Below are positions 36,819 to 45,690 of a stretch of DNA of 64,000 nt, piece by piece (position 1 is the stretch's first letter; each line of letters opens with the position of its first letter). Location: the NCBI RefSeq assembly GCF_001318295.1, contig NZ_CP012665.1:558001-622000 (forward strand), read 5' to 3'. Source of the stretch: Candidatus Xiphinematobacter sp. Idaho Grape. GTDB taxonomy: Bacteria; Verrucomicrobiota; Verrucomicrobiia; Chthoniobacterales; Xiphinematobacteraceae. The position numbers and the translations under genes were made by a program. The notes under the pieces are model-generated. The model did no database searches, had not been told where the DNA came from, and was given only the letters and a program-made list of their open reading frames with translations.

Positions 36819-38114
36819 TTATTCCTTGCCATGCAAACGGTTCATAAAGAACGCGCGAAGCGTTTTATCTTCTAAACGTTCTAACACAGAAGAGAGAAAA
36901 CCATTAGCAATGAGCTGGCGACCCAATCTTGCAGGAATGCCTCGTGTTTTCATGTAAAAGAGTTCCTCCTCATTGATTTGTCCAGAAGTCGCTCCGTGAG
37001 TACAGCGAACATCATCTGCTAAAATTTCCAGGCCAGGCATGGAGTTGGCCTCAGCGGCATCACTGAGAAGGAGGTTACGCACTTTTTGATAGGCGTCTGT
37101 CCTTTGAGCATGCGGTTCCACTCGAATAAGACCAGAAAAGATAGTACGTGCTGAGTCGTCAAGTGTATTATGGTAGAGTAGGTCGCTGGATGTGTTTGGG
37201 GCAATATGGTCTTGGAGAGTGCGTTGATCAACCTCTTGGGTATCCGAGGCTGACGTTAATGAGAGCATGAGACTACTAGCCTTGCATCCAGTTAATCGGC
37301 TAAGGCTCTCAGAGCGGAGAAATCCTGCTCCAAAGTTTGCCTGAAAAACAGTCGCTCTGGCATTTTGAGATACCAGTGTAGAATTGAGGTGCCAGGCACG
37401 CGTAAGGGCGCTCCACTCCTGCATGGCAGCGTATGTGACGCGGGCTCCTGCCGCAAGATGAATATCACTGACGCCGCAGACAAACCCTCCGTCCTGTTGG
37501 GAAACTGAGCGAAAATGCTCCAGCACAGTGATACAGCTATTTTCTCCGCAAACAATCAGAGTATGCGGAGATAAAGCAACCCCCCTCCCATCTAACCAAG
37601 AAAAAATCTCCACGGGGACCTCAACAGCGGTGTCTGGAGGGACATAAATAAACACCCCGTTGCGCAAACGAGCCTTATGCCACATTGCATACTTGTGGGA
37701 CCCTAATTCCGCTGGTTGCTTCATGAAGTATCTTCGAATCAAACTGCCATGAGTATGAATAGCAGATTGCAAAGGCGACATTACTAGCCCAAGGGGGAGA
37801 AGGCTCTGCGTTTTCTGTATAACTGGCGTATGATTAGCAAAGATGAGACGAGGCGTTTCAGGAGCCAGCCCAATGCTGCGTTCTAGGAGAGAAGGAAAGA
37901 TTTCCTTCCTGGGATTGACATCTACTCCGCAGTGAAGTTCTGGGAGCTCTAAGGTCTGTACACTGGAAAACCTCCATGCTTCCTGCTGAAAAGCGGAAGG
38001 GGGGGGCGTAGAGAGAAACTCTTCCCATGCTTGGCGTTGCACCGAGCGAAACCACATTGGCCAGGAAATCCCTTCTTGCAGTCCCAAGATAGAAGAAGGC
38101 TGCTTGGGTAACAT
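36819..38114 (-). CDS. sufD: Fe-S assembly scaffold protein SufD
   Basis: Partner of SufB and SufC in the SufBC2D scaffold that builds and transfers Fe-S clusters. 431 residues. The C-terminal beta-helix core shows the family signature C.HGATSG.I..EE.FYMK.RGI near 384-407 (here CTHGATSGQINEEELFYMKTRGI-like), preceded by PGLEI.ADDV. The N-terminal part is more variable, as usual. Third gene of the sufC-sufB-sufD order on the minus strand. No sufS or sufE/U follows; the neighbouring region is empty. Confidence 0.92.
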   Translation of the reverse strand: MLPKQPSSILGLQEGISWPMWFRSVQRQAWEEFLSTPPPSAFQQEAWRFSSVQTLELPELHCGVDVNPRKEIFPSLLERSIGLAPETPRLIFANHTPVIQKTQSLLPLGLVMSPLQSAIHTHGSLIRRYFMKQPAELGSHKYAMWHKARLRNGVFIYVPPDTAVEVPVEIFSWLDGRGVALSPHTLIVCGENSCITVLEHFRSVSQQDGGFVCGVSDIHLAAGARVTYAAMQEWSALTRAWHLNSTLVSQNARATVFQANFGAGFLRSESLSRLTGCKASSLMLSLTSASDTQEVDQRTLQDHIAPNTSSDLLYHNTLDDSARTIFSGLIRVEPHAQRTDAYQKVRNLLLSDAAEANSMPGLEILADDVRCTHGATSGQINEEELFYMKTRGIPARLGRQLIANGFLSSVLERLEDKTLRAFFMNRLHGKE

Positions 38115-38156
38115 AGGTTGGTAGCGCTATGGAGTTTGAGGAAATGCTCCCTATTT

Positions 38157-39569
38157 TTATCCTACGGAGCCCTCCATCTCGAGCTCAATAAGCCGCTTTA
38201 ACTCAACAGAATATTCTATGGGAAACTGACGAACTAAATCATTGACAAAACCATTAACGGCAAGGCTCATTGCCTCACCTTCGCTTAATCCACGCTGCTG
38301 CATGTAAAAGATTTGCTCAGCGCTAACTTGGCTAACACTAGCCTCATGCTGACAGGCGTTTCCCTGCCCACGAACAGTAATAGCTGGATAAGTATCCGTA
38401 CGGCTCTGCGCATTAACCAGGAGAGCATCACACTCTGTGTTGTTTTTGCAACCCCTCAGCCCCTTAGGTATGTGAACGAGACCACGGTAAGTAGCACGGC
38501 CATTCCCGAGGCTAATGGATTTAGATACAATGTTACTAGTAGTTTCGTTTGCAGCATGGATCATCTTGGCACCGGTATCTTGGTGTTGGCCATCTCCAGC
38601 AAGGGCAATACTGATGACTTCGCCACGAGCTTTCTGGCCTTTCATAACAACGCCTGGATATTTCATCGTAAGGCGTGAACCAATATTGCAGTCAATCCAT
38701 TTAATTTCCGCCTCTTTGTGTGCCAAGCCACGCTTAGTAACAAGATTAAAAACATTAGAGCTCCAGTTTTGGACGGTAACATACTGGATTTTAGCACTTG
38801 GCATAGCTACTAACTCCACAACAGCACTATGGAGAGTAGTGGTCTCAAACTGAGGTGCTGTACAACCCTCCATGTACATGACCTCGCTTCCTTCATCTGC
38901 AATGATAAGCGTCCGCTCAAACTGGCCAAAACTCTCCGCGTTAATCCGAAAATAGGCTTGGAGAGGATGTTTTACCTTCACCCCGGGAGGCACATAAATA
39001 AAACTCCCCCCACTGAAAACAGCACTGTTAAGCGCACTGAACTTATTATCTCCTGCTGGAATTACTTTCCCAAACCACCTCCGGAAGATTTGCGGATATT
39101 GCTTGAGGCCTTCTGTACTACCCAAAAAAATCACTCCCTGAGCGCTTACAGCCTGCTTAATGTTAGAATAAGCGGCTTCGCTATCAAACTGGGCCTCCAC
39201 TCCGGCTAAAAATCGGCGTTCTTGCTCCAAAATTCCCAACCGCTCAAAGGTACGCTTTAACTTCTCTGGCACTTCATCCCATGAGCGCTTTGGCTGTTGT
39301 CCCTGAGCGAGATAATACCGAATTTGATTAAAAGCAATGCTTTCTAAATCCCTGCTTGCCCAACGAGTGGGGAGCAGTTTTTCTAGGAACTTCTTGTAGG
39401 CCCGCTTCCGAAATTGACGAACCCAGTCAGGATCCCCTTTAGCATCAGAAATATAGTCGATGGTCTTTTCGCTCAGACCGACGCCTGCATCATAGGCATA
39501 GTCGACGGCATAGCTAAAGTTTCCAATGGAGCGGTCGATGTCAATTTGTGGTTTCGTCTCGATGCTCAT
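38157..39569 (-). CDS. sufB: Fe-S assembly scaffold protein SufB
   Basis: Central scaffold subunit of the SUF system. I use the ATG ending at 39569 (470 residues), because the family starts near the [14 protein letters not shown] segment, and the 19 upstream codons read back into sufC. Typical stretches are [20 protein letters not shown] near 185-204, [22 protein letters not shown], and the C-terminal ARSE-equivalent region with [18 protein letters not shown]. It lies between sufC (13 bp upstream) and sufD. Confidence 0.95.
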   Translation of the reverse strand: MSIETKPQIDIDRSIGNFSYAVDYAYDAGVGLSEKTIDYISDAKGDPDWVRQFRKRAYKKFLEKLLPTRWASRDLESIAFNQIRYYLAQGQQPKRSWDEVPEKLKRTFERLGILEQERRFLAGVEAQFDSEAAYSNIKQAVSAQGVIFLGSTEGLKQYPQIFRRWFGKVIPAGDNKFSALNSAVFSGGSFIYVPPGVKVKHPLQAYFRINAESFGQFERTLIIADEGSEVMYMEGCTAPQFETTTLHSAVVELVAMPSAKIQYVTVQNWSSNVFNLVTKRGLAHKEAEIKWIDCNIGSRLTMKYPGVVMKGQKARGEVISIALAGDGQHQDTGAKMIHAANETTSNIVSKSISLGNGRATYRGLVHIPKGLRGCKNNTECDALLVNAQSRTDTYPAITVRGQGNACQHEASVSQVSAEQIFYMQQRGLSEGEAMSLAVNGFVNDLVRQFPIEYSVELKRLIELEMEGSVG

Positions 39570-39582
39570 TTCTAGTACAGGT

Positions 39583-40380
39583 TTAAGTGGATTTAAGCAA
39601 GTCATCAGATGAACCTGGAGCCCCATTAGACCGTGGTTGGCTGGGAGTAAGCCAATCGTAGCCCTCAGCCTCCAGTTGTAGGGCTAGCTCCCTTCCTCCG
39701 CTACGGGCAACCCTACCGTCCATCATAACATGGACACGATCCGGCACAATGTAATTCAAAAGGCGTTGGTAGTGAGTAATAATTAGTATCCCGACATGGG
39801 GACCTCGCAGGGTATTCACTCCTTCAGAAACAACCCTTAAGGCATCAATATCTAATCCACTGTCCGTTTCATCCAATATAGCATAGGTAGGTTGTAACAT
39901 AGCCATCTGGAGAATTTCGCAGCGCTTTTTCTCCCCTCCAGAAAATCCCTCGTTTACAGAACGAGAGGTAAATGCTCTAGGAATTTGTAGGGAGTCCATC
40001 TGCTGGTAAAGGGCAGAGTAGTATTCAGTCGCCTCCAATTCCTTACCCTTAGGCAGCCTGGCCTGGATGGCGGCACGAATAAAATTTGCAACTGTGACGC
40101 CTGGAATTTCTACTGGATACTGAAAAGCTAGAAAAACGCCCAAACAGGCACGCTCGTTAGGTTCCATCGCCAGGAGGTTCTCACCATCAAGCACAATGCT
40201 ACCAGCGGTAGCAGTATAACTGGGATGTCCTGCAACGACCTTGGCAAGGGTACTTTTTCCAGAGCCGTTTTTGCCCATAACAGCATGCACCTCCCCCTTC
40301 GGAATCTTTAAGCTCACCCCTTTAAGAATTTCCTGGTCATCAACATTAGCGTAAAGGTCCTGAATGGTCAGTGTACTCAT
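39583..40380 (-). CDS. sufC: Fe-S assembly ATPase SufC
   Basis: ABC-type ATPase powering the SufBCD complex; cytoplasmic. From the ATG ending at 40380 it has 265 residues. Walker A is [10 protein letters not shown] at about 35-44; the ABC signature is the SufC-specific FSGGEKKR near 153-160, followed by Walker B ending in [14 protein letters not shown], which is diagnostic for SufC. The C-terminal 20 residues are a Ser/Pro-rich extension. First gene of the suf operon; the promoter should lie in the 421-bp spacer upstream. Confidence 0.95.
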   Translation of the reverse strand: MSTLTIQDLYANVDDQEILKGVSLKIPKGEVHAVMGKNGSGKSTLAKVVAGHPSYTATAGSIVLDGENLLAMEPNERACLGVFLAFQYPVEIPGVTVANFIRAAIQARLPKGKELEATEYYSALYQQMDSLQIPRAFTSRSVNEGFSGGEKKRCEILQMAMLQPTYAILDETDSGLDIDALRVVSEGVNTLRGPHVGILIITHYQRLLNYIVPDRVHVMMDGRVARSGGRELALQLEAEGYDWLTPSQPRSNGAPGSSDDLLKST

Positions 40381-40801
40381 AATCAGTAGACAGGAAGAGA
40401 CAGACGCAGCCTGCGCCAGCAGCACCCACCACTAATCCAGTTGAAAACTAAAAGCAAGGAGAAGAACAACTAAGTAGATTCCTTTCATGTTCAGCCATCA
40501 AAATTACAGCAGATATCAAACACCTCGTACGCAGAAGGCTCTGGGTCATGCGACATTGTTGGTCCTTATTTATACCTTATAAACAGGAGCCTCCCTAAGC
40601 TTAGGGACATATAAACCCTTACCCCGGGCTGCTATTAAGGATCCTCCTATGGAATTAACTCTTTTCCCCAACACTAAAGGGTTATAAACTCATCCATATC
40701 CTCTCTTCTAATGCGTTGGGGAGGTTATCCTTGGAACAGGAGAAGGAGGACTTTTTCTTTTGACTCCTGTGCACGTCTTTCAGTGTGAATATTTAGCACT
40801 T
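40381..40801. promoter_or_regulatory. Upstream region of the suf operon
   Basis: A 421-bp gene-free region between rpe and sufC, both on the minus strand, so it should hold the suf promoter. It contains a 16-bp perfect palindrome TCCCTAAGCTTAGGGA at 40592-40607, about 210 bp before the sufC ATG, and an imperfect inverted pair ATAAACCCTT (40611-40620) / AAGGGTTATAAA (about 40677-40688). I see no classical Fur box or IscR site. Assignment as an operator is a guess. Confidence 0.35.
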
Positions 40802-41500
40802 TTATAGGTTAGTTACCGAACTTCGGATGCTTTGAACGGCGGAAAAAAGGTCCGGTTTCCCAAAAATAGCTGTTCCAGCAACGAATACATTAGCGCCGGC
40901 AAGACGACATTTAGCGGCAGTTTCTGCACAAATCCCTCCATCTACCGCTATATGAAAGCCCAATCTTTTCTGAGAGCGGACCTCAGCGGCAGCTCTTATC
41001 TTTTTCAATATCCCTGGGAGAAAATCCTGGCCTCCAGACCCGGGGTATACGGTCATGATAAGAAGAAAATCCAGGTTCGCAAGGAAAGGGTACGCTTCAA
41101 AAAGCGGTGTTTCAGGATTAATGGCTATTCCAGCCAAGCACCGCTGGTCACGGATAGAGTGAAGTGTTTCAGATACACACTGTGATGCCTCAATATGAAA
41201 AATGATGGAGTGAAAAAAAGAAGAGATAGAGTGAGGAATTAAGCCAAGAAGGTGATGTTGAGGACAATCAACCATTAGATGGATGTCAAGGGGAAGCTTT
41301 GTGGAGCGTGCAACAGCCTGAATGATAACAGACCCAAAGGAGATATTTTTTACAAAATGACCGTCCATAACATCACAATGGATCCGATCAGCCCCTGCCG
41401 AGATAACTCGGCCGACTTCTATGCCGAGTTGCGAGAAGTCGCAGGCAAGAATAGATGGAGCAATAAGTGACTTATTATAATGGTCTAAATGTAGTCCCAT
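40802..41500 (-). CDS. rpe: Ribulose-phosphate 3-epimerase
   Basis: Interconverts ribulose-5-phosphate and xylulose-5-phosphate in the pentose phosphate pathway. From the ATG ending at 41500 it has 232 residues; nine further codons are open upstream. TIM-barrel motifs are APSILACDF near 14-22, HCDVMDGHFVKN (metal and catalytic Asp), LDIHLMV, INPETP, MTVYPGSGGQ.F (the catalytic-loop region), and VDGGI near 183-187. The start codon sits in a CCATGG that also contains a plus-strand ATG of the tadA frame. Confidence 0.94.
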   Translation of the reverse strand: MGLHLDHYNKSLIAPSILACDFSQLGIEVGRVISAGADRIHCDVMDGHFVKNISFGSVIIQAVARSTKLPLDIHLMVDCPQHHLLGLIPHSISSFFHSIIFHIEASQCVSETLHSIRDQRCLAGIAINPETPLFEAYPFLANLDFLLIMTVYPGSGGQDFLPGILKKIRAAAEVRSQKRLGFHIAVDGGICAETAAKCRLAGANVFVAGTAIFGKPDLFSAVQSIRSSVTNL

Positions 41501-41603
41501 GGGGCAAAGTATAAGTATGGCCAACAAAGTTGTACATGGTAGAAATATTCCCGTGGAGGGGACGGGTGTTCGTTCTTCGCCCTATCTAAGTATGGTTGGT
41601 CAA

Positions 41604-42062
41604 ATGTTGGATCGATATTTTATGGGGGAAGCATTGCGTCAAGCAAGGAAGGCATTGGACCTGGAGGAGGTACCTGTGGGTGTCGCAATCGTTCGCCGGG
41701 AGGTAGTTATCGCACGCGCGCACAATCAGGTAGAAGTCCTAGGAGATGCCACGGCTCACGCGGAAATATTGGCAATTAGGCAGGCAGAGTACATGATAGG
41801 GGACTGGCGTCTAACGGATTGTGTTCTGTATGTCACGAAGGAGCCGTGTCCTATGTGTGCAGGAGCAATGGTACAGGCACGTTTAAGTCAGGTCGTATTT
41901 GGGTGTCCCGATCCCAGCAGTGGTGGTGCAGGGGGACGGGTTAATCTTCTACAAATGCCCGGACGGAACCATCACTGCAAGATAGTGGCAGGAGTGCGTA
42001 ATGCTGAGTGCAGAAGGCTTCTAAAAAAGTTTTTTTCCAACCGTAGAAGACCTTCTGTGTAA
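41604..42062 (+). CDS. tadA: tRNA-specific adenosine deaminase
   Basis: Converts adenosine-34 to inosine in tRNA-Arg(ACG). I choose the ATG at 41604 (152 residues), since the family begins ..YFM.EAL.QA.KA and the 35 upstream codons from 41499 look non-homologous. Zinc and catalytic residues are His52 and Glu54 in HAEI, and Cys82 and Cys85 in PCPMCAGA. DP..GG.GG...L lies near 106-120. It diverges from rpe. A guanine deaminase is a less likely alternative. Confidence 0.9.
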   Translation: MLDRYFMGEALRQARKALDLEEVPVGVAIVRREVVIARAHNQVEVLGDATAHAEILAIRQAEYMIGDWRLTDCVLYVTKEPCPMCAGAMVQARLSQVVFGCPDPSSGGAGGRVNLLQMPGRNHHCKIVAGVRNAECRRLLKKFFSNRRRPSV

Positions 42063-42220
42063 CTCCTGCTAAAGCTAAGAGATGTTTCCCTTGCCAAGTG
42101 GCAAGCTCGGTCTCAGCAAGTTTCTTCGCTGAGAAGTTCAAAGTTGTAATAGTTGTAATGTGCAATGAACTCTTTTTTCGTTAGCTCCACCAGGAGACTG
42201 TTTAGAATGAGGTAAACAAG

Positions 42221-42985
42221 ATGTCCTGGCTGACGCTCACAGCAATTGTGGTGGTAGCTACCACCAGTTTAGTGGCGTGTATCTACTTGGGAAAAACGGC
42301 CCTAACTTTAACTAGATTTCAAGAGGTAACACGGCTTTATCAGAAACTCGATGCAGTGGTATGCCTGGTCCTTGGAGCCTACTTCCTAGTTTTGAGCGCA
42401 ACCCCTAAAAATGCGTATTCTCTCTTGAAGATGAGTGACATTCAATGGGGAGGGCTTTTCTACCTCGTGCTAGACACAACCATTCTAAGTTTTTTGATTA
42501 TTCGCCACATCTCACCCAATCAAGCTTTTGGGGTTTGGAAGTTACAGACCCCACAACTTATCAGGCTATCAGTATCGTGGTTGGCTGCATTCTATCCACT
42601 AATTTTTTTGGTACAGACATTCTTAGAAAACCTACAGGGGATTCACCATCGGCAGCCATTGGTGCAATTCTTGATGGAAAACACAAACTTTTCTGACTAC
42701 ATCACCGTAACTTTCATAGTTGTGGTGATCGCTCCTCTCAGTGAAGAACTTATTTTCCGCGGATATTTGCATGGCGTCCTCCGCCAGCATATAGGCTCAC
42801 TGGGAGCCATGTTCATTACCTCAACCCTCTTTGCCGGCATACATCAGCATCTTTCCATCTTTCCAGGACTATTTCTCTTAGCAGTTGGGCTATCCTTGGC
42901 CTACGAAGCTACTGGCTGTCTTCTAGTTCCAGTTCTGATGCATTCGCTGTTTAATTTCATAGGAATTTTGGCTGCAATCTTTTGA
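42221..42985 (+). CDS. CPBP-family intramembrane metalloprotease
   Basis: 254-residue polytopic membrane protein of the CPBP (CAAX protease and bacteriocin-processing; formerly Abi) family. Seven or eight hydrophobic segments are visible. The catalytic motifs are complete: Glu175-Glu176 with Arg180 (SEELIFRG), His208 in FAGIHQH, and the H.LFN-type motif with His241 in MHSLFN. Such enzymes process prenylated or signal-like peptides, or act in immunity to bacteriocins; the target is unknown. It sits 33 bp before thiL on the same strand, which gives no functional clue. Confidence 0.85.
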   Translation: MSWLTLTAIVVVATTSLVACIYLGKTALTLTRFQEVTRLYQKLDAVVCLVLGAYFLVLSATPKNAYSLLKMSDIQWGGLFYLVLDTTILSFLIIRHISPNQAFGVWKLQTPQLIRLSVSWLAAFYPLIFLVQTFLENLQGIHHRQPLVQFLMENTNFSDYITVTFIVVVIAPLSEELIFRGYLHGVLRQHIGSLGAMFITSTLFAGIHQHLSIFPGLFLLAVGLSLAYEATGCLLVPVLMHSLFNFIGILAAIF

Positions 42986-43018
42986 TTCTCCAAAGATACT
43001 TTTCTTTCCAGTCATCTT

Positions 43019-43909
43019 GTGGAAGATAGCCTGATTCGTAAACTCGTCCAATCTTTCCCCCAGGGAAGAGATGTCCTTGTAGGCGTTGGAGACGACTGTG
43101 CGGTAGTCAGGTATCCTCACGCAGAAAAACTGCTCCTTCTGAAGACCGACTGTGTGATAGAAGGAATCCACTTTAAGAAAGATACCCCTGCCATTTGGGT
43201 AGGATGGAAGGCACTTTGCCGGGCAATCAGCGACGTAGCCGCTTGCGGCGGAGTTCCAGCACATGCATTAGTTACTTTTGCCACGCCTGATCGACTCTCC
43301 ATACGTTGGTTACAGTCTATTTATCGCGGAATTGGACGCGCTGCTAGGCGATTTGGGGTTAGTGTCATTGGTGGTGAATCCTCGCGTTCTTTGGATACTC
43401 TTTTTCTTTCTATCACGCTTACTGGCTACGTCTCGGTTCAACGGCTTACTCTGCGTAGTGGGGCCCAACCTGGCGACTCTCTTTTTGTAACGGGGCAGCT
43501 AGGAGGATCGCTGCAGCGAGGTCATCATCTCAAATTTATTCCTCGCCTAGCAGAAGCACGTTGGCTTACTACACACTTCTCCATCCATGCTATGACAGAC
43601 TTAAGTGATGGAATTGGTAGTGATCTACCCCGCATGGCTGCTGCTAGTCAGACAGGTTTTGAAATCAATCTCCAACTACTACCAAGAAATCCTGGATGTT
43701 CCATTCGACAGGCCCTCTCGGAAGGTGAGGATTACGAACTGCTTTTTGCTATTCCCCCTGGGGAAGAGAAACGTCTTTTGAGGCAGTGGGATCCTATTTT
43801 TCCTAGCACAAGGCTTACTAGAATAGGGCATATGAAAACCTGCTCCGAAAGTGAAAAAAGCACCCCCTTGCCTACGGGATATGACCACTTCTTGAAACAG
43901 CATATCTAA
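43019..43909 (+). CDS. thiL: Thiamine-monophosphate kinase
   Basis: Phosphorylates thiamine monophosphate to the diphosphate cofactor. 296 residues from a GTG. ThiL/PurM-superfamily motifs are GVGDDCAVV near 22-30, KTDCVIEGIHF near 42-52, AISDVAACGGVPAHALV near 68-84, GGESSRS, the second metal site MTDLSDGIGSDL near 196-207, and EGEDYELLFAI near 235-245. Other thi genes are not nearby, so it may serve salvage or a dispersed pathway. Confidence 0.93.
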   Translation: MEDSLIRKLVQSFPQGRDVLVGVGDDCAVVRYPHAEKLLLLKTDCVIEGIHFKKDTPAIWVGWKALCRAISDVAACGGVPAHALVTFATPDRLSIRWLQSIYRGIGRAARRFGVSVIGGESSRSLDTLFLSITLTGYVSVQRLTLRSGAQPGDSLFVTGQLGGSLQRGHHLKFIPRLAEARWLTTHFSIHAMTDLSDGIGSDLPRMAAASQTGFEINLQLLPRNPGCSIRQALSEGEDYELLFAIPPGEEKRLLRQWDPIFPSTRLTRIGHMKTCSESEKSTPLPTGYDHFLKQHI

Positions 43910-44131
43910 GCAAAGGTTTTCATCTTGCCAAGGTGGGAAACTCTCCAATCCATCCCTCTGCACAGGGACAAAATCTAACTGCGAGACATACAGATGCTAC
44001 GGAGTAAGTCGTCCAAGCCAAAAAGCACAAAGCTGAGCGAGCAGTTTCTTTCTACTGGAAGTGTTCCGCAGTCTAATCCAGTCGAGCTGTTGCTGCCCAC
44101 CCGACCTTAGTCTCCGCTAAAATTTCTAAAA

Positions 44132-44587
44132 ATGAAAATTTCCATTGGATCAGATCATGCAGGCTTTCAATACAAAGAACGTATCACAACCTACTTAAGG
44201 GAGCTAAAGCACGACGTGGTGGACTTTGGAACCTATAACAACGATCCGAGTGATGATTATCCACATTATATCCTTCCTGCAGCAGAATCCGTCGTGAAAA
44301 GGGAGGCAGAACGTGTCATTGTCATCGGTGGCTCTGGGAACGGGGAGGCAATTGCAGCCAACAAGGTGCTGGGTATACGCTGCGCACTTTGTTGGAACGA
44401 TAAAAGCGCAAAATACGCACGTCTTCACAACAACGCAAATGCTCTTTCCCTGGGACAACGCATGGTTTCCATTGAAATGGCTCTTAACATCGTCCAAATT
44501 TGGCTAGAGACTCCTTTTGAAGGTGGGAGGCATCAACGGCGAATTGAGGCGATCTATCGATATGAATCGTCACTCAAGCGAGTATAG
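44132..44587 (+). CDS. rpiB: Ribose-5-phosphate isomerase B
   Basis: Interconverts ribose-5-phosphate and ribulose-5-phosphate. 151 residues. It has GSDHAGF at 6-12, DFGTY near 31-35, and RLHNNANALSLG.R near 97-110. The active-site loop reads GGSGNGEAIAANK, with Glu72 where the E. coli-type enzymes carry a catalytic Cys (GTG.G.S..ANK). As I recall, mycobacterial RpiB uses a Glu in this position, so this belongs to that variant. Together with rpe it supplies pentose phosphate isomerisation. Confidence 0.93.
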   Translation: MKISIGSDHAGFQYKERITTYLRELKHDVVDFGTYNNDPSDDYPHYILPAAESVVKREAERVIVIGGSGNGEAIAANKVLGIRCALCWNDKSAKYARLHNNANALSLGQRMVSIEMALNIVQIWLETPFEGGRHQRRIEAIYRYESSLKRV

Positions 44588-44671
44588 TTAACAATACGGT
44601 TTTTAATATAGCTTTTATTTAGTTAGTAATGTTGCCCGGTTTCCGCCAAGGAGCTTAGAAAAAATTTTGAC

Positions 44672-45640
44672 ATGCGTATACTCTCTGGTATTCAACCTTC
44701 CGGTACTCCTCATTTAGGAAATTACTTTGGGATGATGCGCCCTGCCATTCAAATGCAGGAGCAGAATGGGATGGAGATGCTCTATTTCATTGCGGACTAC
44801 CATGCCCTTACTTCTGTAAGGGATCCCGTCATCCTGCGAGGGAATGTAAGGAAAATGGCGTTGGACTTTCTTGCCTGCGGTCTTAATCCAGAAAAAACGT
44901 GCTTTTTCTTGCAGTCTGCTATCCCAGCTGTCACTGAACTAACCTGGATTTTGGGCACTCTTACTCCAGTAGGATTGCTAGAGCGCTGTCATTCTTACAA
45001 AGAAAAAAAAGCCCGTAAACTTCCATCCTCCCACGGACTGCTTTCGTACCCAGTCCTAATGGCTGCAGACATCTTGCTGTACGACAGCGATTTGGTGCTA
45101 GCAGGTAAAGATCAGAAGCAGCACCTCGAGGTAGCACGTGATATTGCTGTCAAATTCAATGAAGCGTATGGCTCAGTTCTTAGACTGCCAGCGCCTCACA
45201 TTCAGGAAGGAATGGCAATGATTCCTGGGCAAGACGGGGCAAAAATGAGCAAAAGTTACGGAAATACCATAGAAATCTTTTTGGCAGAAGAAATTCTAAG
45301 GAAAAGGATCATGGAGATTCAGACTGATTCCACACCGACAGATCGGCCAAAACCTACGGCAGGGTCTACTATTCTATCACTCTACAGGCTAGTTGCCAGT
45401 CCGTCTGATTATCAACAGATGCTAGACGAGCACATTCATGGAGGAGTTGGATACAGTACTTTCAAAGAGCGTTTGTTCGAGGCAGTGTGGCTATTCTTTA
45501 AACCTTTACGTAAGCGCCGGGAGGAGCTAACTACCTGCCCGGAAGTGGTAGATCAAGTTCTCAAAAAAGGATCCACCCATGCTCACGCAATTGCCAATAG
45601 GGTCATAGAGCGAGTTCGGTCTGCCATTGGGCTACGATAA
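44672..45640 (+). CDS. trpS: Tryptophanyl-tRNA synthetase
   Basis: Class I aminoacyl-tRNA synthetase, 322 residues. The start ILSGIQPSGTPHLGNYFG carries the HIGH-like HLGN. ADYHAL is near 42-47, YPVLMAADILLYD near 125-137 forms part of the tryptophan pocket, and GAKMSKSYGN near 190-199 is the KMSKS loop. The length is normal. The spacer before it contains no T-box that I can see. Confidence 0.96.
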   Translation: MRILSGIQPSGTPHLGNYFGMMRPAIQMQEQNGMEMLYFIADYHALTSVRDPVILRGNVRKMALDFLACGLNPEKTCFFLQSAIPAVTELTWILGTLTPVGLLERCHSYKEKKARKLPSSHGLLSYPVLMAADILLYDSDLVLAGKDQKQHLEVARDIAVKFNEAYGSVLRLPAPHIQEGMAMIPGQDGAKMSKSYGNTIEIFLAEEILRKRIMEIQTDSTPTDRPKPTAGSTILSLYRLVASPSDYQQMLDEHIHGGVGYSTFKERLFEAVWLFFKPLRKRREELTTCPEVVDQVLKKGSTHAHAIANRVIERVRSAIGLR

Positions 45641-45690
45641 GCAACCGCGTCCTTTCTCCAGAGAGGAAGTATAGAGAACATACATAAATG

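Noticed and set aside
42221-42985. Abortive-infection defence gene (old Abi naming of the CPBP family)
   Set aside because: The family name does not imply phage defence, and no defence genes are nearby; an intramembrane protease is the supported statement.
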